A stretch of 16,238 nt of DNA, from positions 1 through 16,238 of the forward strand of contig QHUV01000005.1 in NCBI GenBank assembly GCA_003222065.1, given 5' to 3'. The stretch is from Gemmatimonadota bacterium. Its GTDB lineage: Bacteria; Gemmatimonadota; Gemmatimonadetes; Gemmatimonadales; Gemmatimonadaceae. Made by a program: the position numbers and the translations under genes. This document shows positions 1-7,729 of the stretch, one piece after another (the first letter of the stretch is position 1; every line of letters begins with the position of its first letter). The notes under the pieces are model-generated. The model did no database searches. It was not told where the DNA came from and saw only the letters and a list, made by a program, of their open reading frames with translations.

Positions 1-336
1 AAAGAGGTGATCGAGCGGGGAATGGTGCTCGCGAAGCCGGGCTCGATTCCTCCGCACACCAAGTTCGAGGCCGAGGTATACGTCCTCACGAAGGAGGAGG
101 GCGGCCGCCATACGCCTTTTTTCAAGGGCTATCGTCCGCAGTTTTATTTCCGCACCACTGACGTGACGGGGAACGTGGAATTGCCGGCGGGCACGGAGAT
201 GGTCATGCCCGGCGACAACATCCAAATGACGATCGAGCTGATCACGCCGATCGCCATGGAAGAGCAGCTCCGCTTCGCCATCCGCGAGGGTGGACGAACG
301 GTAGGCGCCGGCGTTGTTACGAAGATCCTCAAGTGA
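1..336 (+). CDS. tuf: Elongation factor Tu, C-terminal part (5' end outside window)
   Basis: The last 111 codons of EF-Tu, the GTPase that delivers aminoacyl-tRNA to the ribosomal A site; the reading frame is open from base 1 and ends at TGA 334-336. Seen: the end of domain II and all of beta-barrel domain III, with the conserved [17 protein letters not shown] and VMPGDN motifs and the invariant [14 protein letters not shown] near the C-terminus. The GTPase domain lies upstream of the window. tuf directly before rpsJ is the classic str-to-S10 junction. Nothing looks broken; domain III is typical in length and sequence. Confidence 0.98.
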   Translation, partial: KEVIERGMVLAKPGSIPPHTKFEAEVYVLTKEEGGRHTPFFKGYRPQFYFRTTDVTGNVELPAGTEMVMPGDNIQMTIELITPIAMEEQLRFAIREGGRTVGAGVVTKILK

Positions 337-341
337 GACGA

Positions 342-424
342 GGCGATAGGTGCTCGGTGCTAGGTGCTAGGGAACATCCCGGCAACCGACGCGCCTATCG
401 CCTATCACCTAACACCTAACACCC
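342..424. repeat. Period-7 inverted array, tuf-rpsJ gap
   Basis: The left arm (345-372) has four 7-base units of the type G(A/C)TAGGT; the right arm (394-424) has four units of the complementary type CCTA(T/A)C(G/A) and runs almost to the rpsJ start codon. About 21 bases separate the arms. GATAGG of the left arm can pair with CCTATC of the right, and units can pair in several registers. It leaves no room for a Shine-Dalgarno sequence before rpsJ. Function unknown; it could be an mRNA hairpin, a protein-binding array or a dispersed genomic repeat. Confidence 0.85.
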
Positions 425-430
425 AGGCCA

Positions 431-739
431 ATGGCTGGCAGAATTCGAATTCGCCTCAAGGCGTTCGATCACGCGGTAATCGATCAGGCATCGGCGGACA
501 TCGTGCGAACGGCAGAGAAGACCGGAGCGCAAGTGTCCGGTCCCATTCCGCTGCCGACCAAGACGCAGCGGTGGACGGTACTCCGTTCGCCGCACGTCGA
601 CAAGAAGTCCCGCGAGCAGTTCGAGCTGAAGACCCACAAGCGTGTCATCGACATCCTCGACTCGCGCGCGCAGACGGTGGATGCACTCACGAAGCTCGAT
701 CTGCCGGCTGGCGTCGACGTCGAGATCAAAGTGGAATGA
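431..739 (+). CDS. rpsJ: 30S ribosomal protein uS10
   Basis: uS10, 102 residues, a normal length. It sits in the 30S head, and with NusB it also takes part in transcription antitermination. Seen: the family pattern from [10 protein letters not shown], the [24 protein letters not shown] loop (residues 38-57), and KTHKRVIDI. The ATG at 431 gives the standard N-terminus, but the bases before it are repeat sequence (…CACCCAGGCCA) with no recognisable Shine-Dalgarno. First gene of the S10 block; it is bracketed on both sides by period-7 arrays, so it may be expressed somewhat separately from its neighbours. That is inference; no promoter is visible. Confidence 0.97.
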   Translation: MAGRIRIRLKAFDHAVIDQASADIVRTAEKTGAQVSGPIPLPTKTQRWTVLRSPHVDKKSREQFELKTHKRVIDILDSRAQTVDALTKLDLPAGVDVEIKVE

Positions 740-740
740 G

Positions 741-817
741 GCAGGTGATAGATGATAGGTGCGAAGTGCTAGCGGTTCATTCCAAGCACCTAACACCCAG
801 CACCTAGCACCTCAACC
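741..817. repeat. Period-7 inverted array, rpsJ-rplC gap
   Basis: Left-arm units (741-775) are of the AGGTGNT type (GCAGGTG, ATAGATG, ATAGGTG, CGAAGTG, then a degraded CTAGCGG). Right-arm units (783-817) are CAAGCAC, CTAACAC, CCAGCAC, CTAGCAC, CTCAACC. Same family as at 342-424, 3511-3573 and 7963-8049, but with more substitutions in the left arm. The right arm ends 9 bases before the rplC start codon. Confidence 0.8.
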
Positions 818-826
818 AAGACATTC

Positions 827-1510
827 ATGATTGGCATAATTGGTAGAAAGCTGGGCATGACCCAGATCTTCAACGAGAACGGCGAGCAGGTGCCGTGCAC
901 GGTCATCGAGGCCGAGCCGAATCCGGTGCTCACCGTGACCGACAAAGCCAAAGCCGGATTCGCCGCGGTGCAGCTCGGCTTCGAGCAGCAGCGGACAGCG
1001 CGCGACGACGGCGAAGGCTCGCGCACGCCGCGCGGGCGTCGGGCGACGCGCGCGGAGCTCGGCCACGCCAAGAAGGCGGGCCTCGACTACGCGCCCCGTG
1101 CGCTGCGCAGCTTCCGGCTCGACGAGCCGGGCAATGCGAAGATCGAGATCCCCGCGTACAACGTCGGTGACATGGTGAAGGTCGACGTGTTTGCGGCCGG
1201 CGAGATCGTGAAGGTGATGGGCACCACGAAAGGCCGTGGGTTTCAAGGCGTCGTGAAGCGGCATGGGTTCCACGGCGGACCGAATACGCACGGCAACACG
1301 CGTCACCGGAAGCCCGGCTCCGTTGGACCGGGCACGGATCCGTCGCGCGTCATCAAGGGCAAGAAGATGCCGGGCCAGTATGGCGCGGAGCAACACACGC
1401 AAATCGGACTGCGCGTCGAGAAGGTCGACGCGGAGCGCAACCTGATCTACGTCCGCGGCTCGGTGGCTGGGCCGACGAACGGGATCGTCCTCGTCGAGAA
1501 GCAGGCGTAA
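827..1510 (+). CDS. rplC: 50S ribosomal protein uL3
   Basis: uL3, 227 residues against about 205-215 usually; its long loop reaches the peptidyl-transferase centre. Seen: N-terminal GIIGRKLGMTQIF, the loop KGRGFQGVVKRHGFHGGPNTHG (about 135-156) and the GQ(Y)G motif at 183-186, where Gln184 matches the glutamine methylated by PrmB in E. coli. After VQLGFEQQ there is an Arg-rich insert (about residues 56-75, DDGEGSRTPRGRRATRAEL) that accounts for the extra length. No Shine-Dalgarno precedes ATG 827; the bases are repeat remnant plus CCAAGACATTC. rplD follows after 18 bases. Confidence 0.97.
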   Translation: MIGIIGRKLGMTQIFNENGEQVPCTVIEAEPNPVLTVTDKAKAGFAAVQLGFEQQRTARDDGEGSRTPRGRRATRAELGHAKKAGLDYAPRALRSFRLDEPGNAKIEIPAYNVGDMVKVDVFAAGEIVKVMGTTKGRGFQGVVKRHGFHGGPNTHGNTRHRKPGSVGPGTDPSRVIKGKKMPGQYGAEQHTQIGLRVEKVDAERNLIYVRGSVAGPTNGIVLVEKQA

Positions 1511-1528
1511 GGAACAGGTCGAACGAGC

Positions 1529-2374
1529 ATGGCTGAGAACACGACATTCCAGGCGGCCGCGTACACGGCGCAAGGGGCGGAACGCGATAGCGTGACGCTA
1601 CCGGCGACGCTATTCGATGGCACCGTGAACATGCCGGTGATGCATCAGGCGGTGAAGGCGTTCCTCGCCAACCAGCGCCAGGGCAACGCGTCAACCAAGA
1701 TTCGCAAATACGTAACGGGCGGTAACCAGAAGCCGTGGAAGCAGAAGGGCACCGGCCGCGCGCGACAGGGCTCGATTCGCGCGCCGCAGTGGGTCGGCGG
1801 CGGCACGGTGTTCGGGCCGATTCCGCGGAGCTACGCGCAGTACGTACCGCGTCAGGTGCGGCAGCTCGCGCGCAAAAGCGCGTTCAACGCGCGGGCGCGG
1901 GAGAACGCGATCTCCATCATCGACGGATTCGCGTTCGACACGCCGAAGACAAAGGCGCTGCTCGATCTGATAACGCGCCTCGGCGTGGCAGATCAAAAGG
2001 TGCTCATTCTCACCGACGGCGTGAAGACGAACGTGTTTCTGAGCGGTCGCAATCTGCCGCGGGTGCACGTGATGCCGTACAGTGACGTGTCGACCTACCA
2101 CATCCTCTGGTCCGACGTCGTGCTCATCGAAGCCGGCGCGCTCGGGTCACCGCTCGAGGCGGCGCCGGAGACCGAGGACGCAACGGAAGGCGCGGCGCGT
2201 CCGAAGCGCTCGGCGGATGCGGCGCGCGGCGCGCGAAAGGCGGCGTCCAAAGCCGGTGCCAAGAAGGCGGCGACGCGCGGCGCGGCGAAGAAGTCGACCG
2301 CCAAGCGGCCGACCGCAAAAAAGGCCGCCGCCAAGAAGACGGCGTCGAAGTCGACCAAGAAGAAGGGGAAGTAA
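1529..2374 (+). CDS. rplD: 50S ribosomal protein uL4 with Lys/Ala-rich C-terminal tail
   Basis: uL4, 281 residues against about 205 usually. It lines the constriction of the nascent-chain tunnel, and in gamma-proteobacteria it also autoregulates the S10 operon. The core is residues 1-210: the tunnel loop KPWKQKGTGRARQGSIRAP (68-86), GGGTVFGP and the C-terminal YHILWSDVVLIEAGAL. Residues 211-281 are an added tail: a short acidic linker (PETEDATEG) and then about 50 residues of Lys, Ala, Arg, Ser and Thr with repeated AKK/AAKK steps, like histone H1 tails. The frame is continuous and stops 3 bases before rplW, so the tail is not a frameshift product. The upstream AAGGAA (1509-1514) is a weak, distant ribosome site. 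No S10 leader hairpin of the E. coli type is visible. Confidence 0.96.
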   Translation: MAENTTFQAAAYTAQGAERDSVTLPATLFDGTVNMPVMHQAVKAFLANQRQGNASTKIRKYVTGGNQKPWKQKGTGRARQGSIRAPQWVGGGTVFGPIPRSYAQYVPRQVRQLARKSAFNARARENAISIIDGFAFDTPKTKALLDLITRLGVADQKVLILTDGVKTNVFLSGRNLPRVHVMPYSDVSTYHILWSDVVLIEAGALGSPLEAAPETEDATEGAARPKRSADAARGARKAASKAGAKKAATRGAAKKSTAKRPTAKKAAAKKTASKSTKKKGK

Positions 2375-2377
2375 CCG

Positions 2378-2665
2378 ATGCCTACTCTCCACGAGACGAT
2401 CGTTAGGCCGCTGATCACGGAGAAGAGCTCCACCGCGTACCAGGACCGTGTCGAGTACACCTTCGAGGTGCATCCGTTGGCGTCGAAGCCGCAGATTCGC
2501 GCGGCGATCGAGAAGCTCTTCGGCGTGCGCGTCCAGGGTGTGTGGACCTCGAACCATCGCGGGAAAGTGAAGCGGCTTGGCAAGACGGCGGGCCGCCGTC
2601 CCAACTGGAAGAAGGCGATCGTGAAGCTCGCTCCGGGCGACTCGATCCCGATCTTCGAAGGCTGA
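2378..2665 (+). CDS. rplW: 50S ribosomal protein uL23
   Basis: uL23, 95 residues, a normal length. It sits on the rim of the tunnel exit and is the docking site for trigger factor and SRP. Seen: [12 protein letters not shown] at the N-terminus (the universal RPxxTEK signature), the [24 protein letters not shown] strand-helix, and the basic loop [23 protein letters not shown]. The ATG is 3 bases after the rplD stop. Its ribosome site (AGAAGGGGAAG, 2361-2371) lies inside the 3' end of rplD, so the two are probably translationally coupled. Confidence 0.97.
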   Translation: MPTLHETIVRPLITEKSSTAYQDRVEYTFEVHPLASKPQIRAAIEKLFGVRVQGVWTSNHRGKVKRLGKTAGRRPNWKKAIVKLAPGDSIPIFEG

Positions 2666-2675
2666 GGAACACAGG

Positions 2676-3506
2676 ATGCCGATTCGTCAGTTCAGACCGA
2701 TCACTTCGAGCTCGCGCTTCCGTTCCGTCGCGGATTTCTCGGAGATCACGCGCACGGAGCCGGAAAAGTCGCTCGTCGAGCCGTTGAAGAAGAGCGGTGG
2801 ACGTGATAACCACGGCCACATTGCGATGCGCCGCCGCGGTGGTGGACACAAGCGGAAGTACCGCATCATCGATTTCCGACGCGACAAGTTCGGCATCGCG
2901 GCCACAGTGAAGGAGATCGAGTACGATCCGAATCGCTCGGCGCGGATCGCCCTCGTCGAATACGCCGACGGCGAGCGCCGCTACATCCTCCACCCCAAGG
3001 GCTTGAAGGTCGGTGATTCGGTGACGGCGGGTCCGGGCTCCGACATTCGCACCGGCAACACGATGCCACTGGCCGAAGTGCCGTTAGGCACCTCGGTACA
3101 CAACATCGAGCTCAAGATCGGCAAGGGTGGTCAGCTCTGCCGGGCGGCGGGCATGGCGGCGCAGGTCGTCGCCAAGGAAGGCGACTACGTGACGGTGCGC
3201 ATGCCCTCGACGGAGATGCGCATGATTCACGGGCGCTGCCTGGCGACGATCGGCGTCGTCGGCAACGAGGAGCACGAGCTGCTGTCGTGGGGCAAGGCGG
3301 GGAAGGCGCGCTGGATGGGGCGTCGTCCGCGCGTGCGCGGCGAGGTGATGAATCCCGTCGATCACCCGCATGGCGGCCGCACGCGCGGCGGTCGCAACGT
3401 CGTCAGCCCGTGGGGCAAGAAAGAGGGCGTGAAGACGCGCAACAAGAAGAAGCATTCGCAGAAGCTGCTAGTCAGAGGCCGGAAACGCGGCAAAGCAACC
3501 CAATAG
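2676..3506 (+). CDS. rplB: 50S ribosomal protein uL2
   Basis: uL2, 276 residues, normal length; needed for subunit joining and for peptidyl transfer. Seen: N-terminal [38 protein letters not shown] (42-60), the SH3-like [22 protein letters not shown], and [10 protein letters not shown] with His230 and His232; His230 corresponds to the functionally important His229 of E. coli. The usual HPHGGGEGRTSGGR loop is shorter here: [11 protein letters not shown] lacks a GEG-like triplet. The basic C-terminus is [21 protein letters not shown]. The GGAACACAGG before ATG 2676 gives a moderate ribosome site, 10 bases after rplW. Confidence 0.97.
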   Translation: MPIRQFRPITSSSRFRSVADFSEITRTEPEKSLVEPLKKSGGRDNHGHIAMRRRGGGHKRKYRIIDFRRDKFGIAATVKEIEYDPNRSARIALVEYADGERRYILHPKGLKVGDSVTAGPGSDIRTGNTMPLAEVPLGTSVHNIELKIGKGGQLCRAAGMAAQVVAKEGDYVTVRMPSTEMRMIHGRCLATIGVVGNEEHELLSWGKAGKARWMGRRPRVRGEVMNPVDHPHGGRTRGGRNVVSPWGKKEGVKTRNKKKHSQKLLVRGRKRGKATQ

Positions 3507-3510
3507 AGGA

Positions 3511-3573
3511 GCTAGGTGATAGGGGCTAGATGCTAACCTGCACAACACCTAACACCTAACACCAAGCACCTCC
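3511..3573. repeat. Period-7 inverted array, rplB-rpsS gap
   Basis: Left units GCTAGGT, GATAGGG, GCTAGAT (3511-3531); right units CACCTAA, CACCTAA, CACCAAG, CACCTCC (3546-3573). Only about 14 bases separate the arms, the shortest spacer of the four. The right edge reads CACCTCCTTTC (3567-3577), the same string as the usual 3' tail of 16S rRNA, that is, an anti-Shine-Dalgarno sequence in the sense strand, directly upstream of rpsS. Confidence 0.8.
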
Positions 3574-3589
3574 TTTCGAGATTTCAGCT

Positions 3590-3949
3590 ATGGGTAGAAG
3601 CGTAAAAAAGGGTCCGTACGTTCAGGAAGCGCTCACGAAGCGCGTCGAGGCGATGAACACGCGCAACGAGAAGCGGGTGATCAAGACATGGTCGCGCGCG
3701 AGCACGGTGTTGCCGGAGTTCGTGGGCCACACGTTCGCGGTGCATAACGGGAACAAGTTCATTCCCGTATACGTCACCGAGAACATGGTTGGCCACAAGC
3801 TCGGCGAGTTCGCACCGACACGGTTGTTCCGGGGACATACGGCAGCCGGAAAAGCGGTGGATAAGAAGGCGCCGACGCCGGCCGCTGGGACGCCGGCGGC
3901 GCCACCGCCCGCGGCGGCGCCCCCGCCTTCGCCACGTGGAGGCAGGTAA
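3590..3949 (+). CDS. rpsS: 30S ribosomal protein uS19 with Ala/Pro-rich tail
   Basis: uS19, 119 residues against about 92 usually; a 30S head protein that pairs with uS13 and lies near the A-site tRNA. The core (1-92) is typical: [53 protein letters not shown] split over residues 33-74, then PTRLFRGH. Residues 93-119 are an added tail of Ala and Pro ending PSPRGGR. No Shine-Dalgarno precedes ATG 3590 (…CGAGATTTCAGCT). The stop is 3 bases before rplV. The tail would leave the core at the side facing the decoding centre (inference from known uS19 structures). Confidence 0.96.
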   Translation: MGRSVKKGPYVQEALTKRVEAMNTRNEKRVIKTWSRASTVLPEFVGHTFAVHNGNKFIPVYVTENMVGHKLGEFAPTRLFRGHTAAGKAVDKKAPTPAAGTPAAPPPAAAPPPSPRGGR

Positions 3950-3952
3950 CCG

Positions 3953-4498
3953 ATGGCCACACGCAAGTCGACGACGAAGCGCAAGACCGCGGCGAAGCGC
4001 GCGCGCGGCGGCGCGAAGAAGAGCACCGCGAAGCGCGCCAGCACACGGGCGCGCAGTGGCGCGGCGGCAGGCGGTGCGGGTGGCGGTGGCGCATTGCGCA
4101 CGACGCGCGCTCCGGCGATACCGGCGACGCCGGCTCGTCAGGCGCGCGCCATCCAGCGTACGGCGCGTCAATCGCCCTACAAGATGCGGCTCGTGATCGA
4201 CGAGATCCGCGGGAAGGACGTCAACGCGGCGCTCAACTATCTCGCCTTCTCGAAGAAGCACGCCGCGAAGCAGATCGAGAAGGTGCTGCGCTCGGCGGTA
4301 GCAAATGCGGAGAATCACGCGCGGGCCGACAACGAGTCGCTCGACGTCGATACGCTCTTCGTGAAGCACGCCGTCGTGAACGAAGGACCGAAGCTCAAGC
4401 GGTTTACGCCGGCGGCGATGGGTCGCGCCACGCCAATTCAGAAGCGCACGAGCCACGTCGAGATCGTGGTCGCGGCGCGTCAGGGAGCTGCTCGCTAA
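3953..4498 (+). CDS. rplV: 50S ribosomal protein uL22 with Lys/Ala-rich N-terminal tail
   Basis: uL22, 181 residues against about 110-115 usually; its beta hairpin lines the nascent-chain tunnel and is a site of macrolide resistance. The core begins near residue 64 ([24 protein letters not shown] split over 65-88), continues with AANxEN-type VANAENHA and ends with the tunnel hairpin [19 protein letters not shown] (144-162) and SHVEIVV. Residues 1-62 are an added tail, rich in Lys, Ala, Arg and Thr, then Gly. No internal ATG or GTG lies near the core start, and ATG 3953 follows a GGAGG (3939-3943) and the rpsS stop by 3 bases, so the tail is translated. The stop overlaps the rpsC start by 1 base (TAATG). 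Confidence 0.96.
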   Translation: MATRKSTTKRKTAAKRARGGAKKSTAKRASTRARSGAAAGGAGGGGALRTTRAPAIPATPARQARAIQRTARQSPYKMRLVIDEIRGKDVNAALNYLAFSKKHAAKQIEKVLRSAVANAENHARADNESLDVDTLFVKHAVVNEGPKLKRFTPAAMGRATPIQKRTSHVEIVVAARQGAAR

Positions 4499-5157
4499 TG
4501 GGACAGAAGGTCAATCCAGTCGGATTCCGACTCGGCATCTCGAAGGACTGGCGCTCGAAGTACTATGCGGGTCGCGAGCTGCCGAAGCTCCTCAAAGAGG
4601 ACGAGTTGCTGCGCAAGTACCTCAAGGCGCGCCTCGGCCACGCGGCCATCTCGGACATCGTCATCGAGCGCAAGCCGAGCAAGGTCGTCGTGACGCTCCA
4701 CACGGGGCGTCCGGGCGTCGTGATCGGAAAGAAGGGCGCCGAGGTCGACAAGCTCCGCGATGAGCTCGCGCACCTAACGGGGAAGGAAGTCGGCATCAAC
4801 GTCGAGGAGATCAAGCGGCCGGAGCTCGACGCGCAACTCGTCGCCGACAACGTCGCGAGCCAGCTCGCGCAGCGCATCTCGTTCCGCCGCGCCATGAAGC
4901 GCGCCGTACAGAGCGCGATGCGCATGGGCGCGCAGGGCATCAAGATCAAATGCGGCGGCCGGCTTGGCGGAGCGGAAATCGCGCGCGTCGAAGGCTATCA
5001 CGAAGGACGCGTGCCGCTGCACACGCTGCGCGCGGACATCGATTACGCGACGTCGACGGCGAAGACGACCTACGGCACCATCGGCGTCAAAGTCTGGATC
5101 TTCAAGGGCGAAAAGGTCGAAGACCGGCGTGGTACGACCTACTCGTCAGGCATGTGA
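4498..5157 (+). CDS. rpsC: 30S ribosomal protein uS3
   Basis: uS3, 219 residues, normal length; at the mRNA entry channel and part of the ribosome's mRNA helicase with uS4 and uS5. Seen: N-terminal [14 protein letters not shown], the type II KH domain with [11 protein letters not shown] (GxxG at 77-80), the basic FRRAMKRA helix (129-136), which carries the helicase arginines and lysine known from E. coli, and C-terminal [10 protein letters not shown] and [12 protein letters not shown]. The start overlaps the rplV stop by one base, typical of translational coupling. Nothing unusual in length or motifs. Confidence 0.97.
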   Translation: MGQKVNPVGFRLGISKDWRSKYYAGRELPKLLKEDELLRKYLKARLGHAAISDIVIERKPSKVVVTLHTGRPGVVIGKKGAEVDKLRDELAHLTGKEVGINVEEIKRPELDAQLVADNVASQLAQRISFRRAMKRAVQSAMRMGAQGIKIKCGGRLGGAEIARVEGYHEGRVPLHTLRADIDYATSTAKTTYGTIGVKVWIFKGEKVEDRRGTTYSSGM

Positions 5158-5174
5158 GCGGGAGAGGCTGAACG

Positions 5175-5603
5175 ATGTTGAGTCCAAAACGTGTCAAGTT
5201 CCGGAAGATGTTCAAAGGCAGGACGAGAGGTCACGCGAAGCGTGGCAGCGAGGTGGCGTTCGGCACCTATGGGCTGCAGGCGCTCGAGCCGGGTTGGATC
5301 TCCAATCGGCAGATCGAGGCCGCGCGTGTCGCCCTAACGAGGCACATCAAGCGCGGGGGCAAGGTCTGGATCCGCATCTTCCCGGACAAACCGATCACGA
5401 AGAAGCCGGCCGAGACGCGCATGGGAAAGGGCAAGGGCTCGCCCGAGGGATGGGTGGCGGTGGTAAAGCCCGGCCGCGTGCTGTTCGAGCTGGAAGGAGT
5501 CACGCGCGAGATCGCCGGCAAGGCGATGGCGCTCGCGGCGGCAAAGATGCCGGTGCGTACGAAGTTCGTGGCGCGCGAGGAGGCGCACACCGATGCGGGC
5601 TGA
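5175..5603 (+). CDS. rplP: 50S ribosomal protein uL16
   Basis: uL16, 142 residues, a normal length; binds between the A-site tRNA elbow and the peptidyl-transferase region. Seen: [16 protein letters not shown], the [23 protein letters not shown] block (29-51), and [16 protein letters not shown] (80-95), whose Arg82 matches the arginine hydroxylated by RoxA in E. coli. GGGAGAGG (5160-5167) is a good ribosome site before ATG 5175. The 3' end overlaps rpmC by 11 bases. Confidence 0.97.
   Translation: MLSPKRVKFRKMFKGRTRGHAKRGSEVAFGTYGLQALEPGWISNRQIEAARVALTRHIKRGGKVWIRIFPDKPITKKPAETRMGKGKGSPEGWVAVVKPGRVLFELEGVTREIAGKAMALAAAKMPVRTKFVAREEAHTDAG
5577..5583 (+). promoter_or_regulatory. Shine-Dalgarno of rpmC inside rplP
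   Basis: GAGGAGG, 9 bases before ATG 5593. It lies within the last codons of rplP and fixes the overlapping rpmC start. Confidence 0.8.
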
Positions 5604-5892
5604 CGAAATCCGTGAAATGGGCGCCGAGGACATCACGGCGCGCATTCAGGAGCTGGAAGAGGAGCGCTTCCGCCTCAAGTTCCGGAGCGCGACGGAGCCG
5701 CTGGAGGAGCCGTTGCGCCTGCGGTCGATTCGGCGGGACATCGCGCGTTTGAAGACGATCCGGACGGAGCGCGACAAGGGAATCGTTCGCGAAGCAGGCA
5801 CGCCGTCCGCGACGGCGAAGGAAGCGAAAGGCAAGAAGAGTACGGCGCGTCGCCCGGCAAAGAAGGGCGCGGCGAAGACGAAAGCGCGCTAA
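5593..5892 (+). CDS. rpmC: 50S ribosomal protein uL29 with basic C-terminal tail
   Basis: uL29, 99 residues against about 62-68 usually; a two-helix protein at the tunnel exit next to uL23. The core (1-62) is typical: [48 protein letters not shown]. Residues 63-99 are an added tail ending in about 25 residues of Lys, Ala, Arg, Gly and Thr ([20 protein letters not shown]…). The start overlaps rplP by 11 bases, and its strong GAGGAGG (5577-5583) lies inside rplP. The tail is in one frame with the core and ends 12 bases before rpsQ. Confidence 0.96.
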   Translation: MRADEIREMGAEDITARIQELEEERFRLKFRSATEPLEEPLRLRSIRRDIARLKTIRTERDKGIVREAGTPSATAKEAKGKKSTARRPAKKGAAKTKAR

Positions 5893-5904
5893 CCGGGGAC
5901 GAGC

Positions 5905-6207
5905 ATGGCTGACATAACAAGGACGAGCGCCACAGGCGCCGCTCCATCGGCGAAGGAGCGAGGGACGCGGAAGACGCGCCTCGGCATCGTCGTGAGCGAC
6001 AAGATGCAAAAGACAGTGGTTGTGGCGATCGAACGCCGCTATCCACATCCGGTGTACGGCAAGATGGTCACGCGGACCAAGCGCGTGAAGGCGCACGATG
6101 AAGAGAACGCCGCGAAGAGCGGCGACACCGTGCGCATCATGGAGACCCGCCCGCTGTCGAAGGACAAGCGGTGGCGCGTGGTCGAGATCGTCGAGCGCGC
6201 GCGCTAA
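5905..6207 (+). CDS. rpsQ: 30S ribosomal protein uS17
   Basis: uS17, 100 residues against about 80-90 usually; a primary 16S rRNA binder of the 30S body. Seen: [24 protein letters not shown] split over residues 22-45, [19 protein letters not shown], and the C-terminal [21 protein letters not shown]. The first 20 residues (Thr, Ala, Ser, Lys) are a short extension before the core. GGGGACGAG just upstream of ATG 5905 supports this start. Last gene of the S10 block; rplN follows after 12 bases, so S10 and spc blocks look like one unit. Confidence 0.96.
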   Translation: MADITRTSATGAAPSAKERGTRKTRLGIVVSDKMQKTVVVAIERRYPHPVYGKMVTRTKRVKAHDEENAAKSGDTVRIMETRPLSKDKRWRVVEIVERAR

Positions 6208-6219
6208 GGGGAGGGGACC

Positions 6220-6588
6220 ATGATCCAGCAGGAATCGATGGTCAAGGTCGCGGACAATTCGGGGGCAAAACGCGCCCTCGTCATCCGCGTCCTTGGCGGC
6301 ACGCGGCGCCGCTACGCCGGACTGGGTGACGTCGTGATCGTCACCGTGAAGGACGCGTTGCCTAACGGGACGGTGAAGAAATCCGACGTTGCGCGTGCCG
6401 TCGTCGTGCGGACCGCGAAAGAGACGCGGCGCAAGGACGGCAGCTACATCCGCTTCGACGAGAATGCCGTCGTGATCATCAACGAACAGGGCGAGCCGCG
6501 CGCGACGCGCATCTTCGGGCCCGTGGCGCGCGAGCTGCGCGACCGGAAGTACATGAAGATCGTATCGCTGGCGCCGGAGGTCATCTGA
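6220..6588 (+). CDS. rplN: 50S ribosomal protein uL14
   Basis: uL14, 122 residues, the canonical length; forms an intersubunit bridge and contacts uL19, and is the docking site of the silencing factor RsfS. Seen: [27 protein letters not shown] (as two pieces, 1-14 and 15-27), the [14 protein letters not shown] loop, [23 protein letters not shown], and the C-terminal [22 protein letters not shown] before ATG 6220 is a strong ribosome site. The stop is one base before the rplX start (TGATATG). Confidence 0.97.
   Translation: MIQQESMVKVADNSGAKRALVIRVLGGTRRRYAGLGDVVIVTVKDALPNGTVKKSDVARAVVVRTAKETRRKDGSYIRFDENAVVIINEQGEPRATRIFGPVARELRDRKYMKIVSLAPEVI
6576..6580 (+). promoter_or_regulatory. Shine-Dalgarno deciding the rplX start
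   Basis: GGAGG, 9 bases before ATG 6590, inside the last codons of rplN. It supports the long uL24 form over the internal ATG 6674, which has only a poor GGGCGCGGG upstream. Confidence 0.75.
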
Positions 6589-6589
6589 T

Positions 6590-6997
6590 ATGCGAATACT
6601 CAAGTATCGCGCCTCGGACCGCCCGCGCGCGGTCAATCGGAAGCGGCACGCCGACAATCGGGCGCGGGTCAAGATGCCGGTCGTCCGCGGCGATCAGGTG
6701 CTGGTCATGCGCGGCAACGACAAGGGAGCGCGCGGCGAGGTGATTCGCGTCTACCCGAAAAAAGGGCGCATTACGGTCAAGGGCGTGAACATCGTGAAGA
6801 AGCATCGCAAGGCGCGAACGGCCGAGGAGCAGAGCGGCATCATCGAGATGGAGGCGCCGATTCACGTCTCCAACGTGATGCTGATCGATCCGAAGAACGG
6901 CGAGCCGACGCGCACGCGGATGCGGATCGACGAAGACGGCACGAAGGAGCGCATCAGCGTGAAGACGGGCGAGACGATCCCGAAGCCCGCGCGTTGA
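6590..6997 (+). CDS. rplX: 50S ribosomal protein uL24 with basic N-terminal extension
   Basis: uL24, 135 residues against about 100-110 usually; an early assembly protein that ends up beside the tunnel exit. The core starts around residue 29 ([19 protein letters not shown]), giving the KOW motif, then [17 protein letters not shown] and the C-terminal [17 protein letters not shown]. Residues 1-28 ([22 protein letters not shown]) are an Arg/Lys-rich extension. The longer start is favoured by GGAGG at 6576-6580; the alternative is Met29 at 6674, which would give a family-typical protein. Confidence 0.94.
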   Translation: MRILKYRASDRPRAVNRKRHADNRARVKMPVVRGDQVLVMRGNDKGARGEVIRVYPKKGRITVKGVNIVKKHRKARTAEEQSGIIEMEAPIHVSNVMLIDPKNGEPTRTRMRIDEDGTKERISVKTGETIPKPAR

Positions 6998-7021
6998 GCG
7001 TGGAGCGTAGGACGCCGAGCG
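6996..7021. repeat. Short GAGCGTN heptamer run, rplX-rplE gap
   Basis: GAGCGTG, GAGCGTA, GGACGCC, GAGCG in 7-base steps, a single-arm fragment of the family seen as a full inverted array at 10966-11042. AAGGA at 7026-7030 behind it serves as the rplE ribosome site. Confidence 0.5.
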
Positions 7022-7039
7022 AACTAAGGAATAGATCTT

Positions 7040-7723
7040 ATGGCGACGAAGGATAAAAAGGGCGCGCCTGAAAAGGGCGGCGGCAAAAAGCAGAAGAAGG
7101 GCGGCGGTGAAGCGCATGCGCGCGGACCGCACGCCGGGGCGCACATTCCCGCGCCGCCACCGCGGCTGCGCGGCGTGTACCAGGAGCAGATTCGGCCGAA
7201 GCTGATGCAGCAGTTCGGCCTCACAAATCCGCATCAGGTACCGACGCTCGAGAAAATCGTCGTGAACGTCGGCGTCGGCGAGGCGATCAAGCAACCCAAA
7301 ATGCTCGATAAGGTCGTCGAAGAGCTGGCGACGATCACGGGCCAGCAACCCATTCGGAAAAAGGCGAAGAAGTCGATCGCCAACTTCGGGTTGCGGCAGG
7401 GACAGGAGATCGGGGCCGCCGTGACGCTCCGCGGCGCGCGTATGTGGGAGTTCCTCGACCGATTCATCTCGGTCGCCGTGCCGCGAATCCGCGACTTTCG
7501 TGGGCTGGGCACGCGCTCGTTTGATGGGAGAGGCAACTACTCTCTCGGCGTCAAGGAGCAGATGATCTTCCCCGAGATCAACTACGACGACATCGAGCAG
7601 ATTCACGGTATGGACATCACGTTCGTCACGAGCGCGAAGCGCGATGATCTCGCGTTGGCGCTTCTGAAGGAATTGGGGATGCCATTCCGCGGCGACGACA
7701 AGAAGGGCGGCCGGCTCGCCTAA
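7040..7723 (+). CDS. rplE: 50S ribosomal protein uL5 with Lys/Gly-rich N-terminal tail
   Basis: uL5, 227 residues against about 180 usually; a 5S rRNA binder in the central protuberance that touches the P-site tRNA. The core starts near residue 43 ([19 protein letters not shown]), followed by [12 protein letters not shown], the [23 protein letters not shown] block, [23 protein letters not shown], and [25 protein letters not shown]. Residues 1-42 are an added tail: Lys, Gly and Ala first, then His, Ala and Pro. The only start before the core is ATG 7040, with AAGGA 9 bases upstream. Confidence 0.96.
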   Translation: MATKDKKGAPEKGGGKKQKKGGGEAHARGPHAGAHIPAPPPRLRGVYQEQIRPKLMQQFGLTNPHQVPTLEKIVVNVGVGEAIKQPKMLDKVVEELATITGQQPIRKKAKKSIANFGLRQGQEIGAAVTLRGARMWEFLDRFISVAVPRIRDFRGLGTRSFDGRGNYSLGVKEQMIFPEINYDDIEQIHGMDITFVTSAKRDDLALALLKELGMPFRGDDKKGGRLA

Positions 7724-7729
7724 CGCGAG

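Noticed and set aside
5500..7606. Long open frames on the minus strand opposite rpmC to rplE
   Set aside because: Arg- and Leu-rich translations typical of antisense frames in GC-rich genes; no family resemblance, and they overlap well-recognised ribosomal genes.
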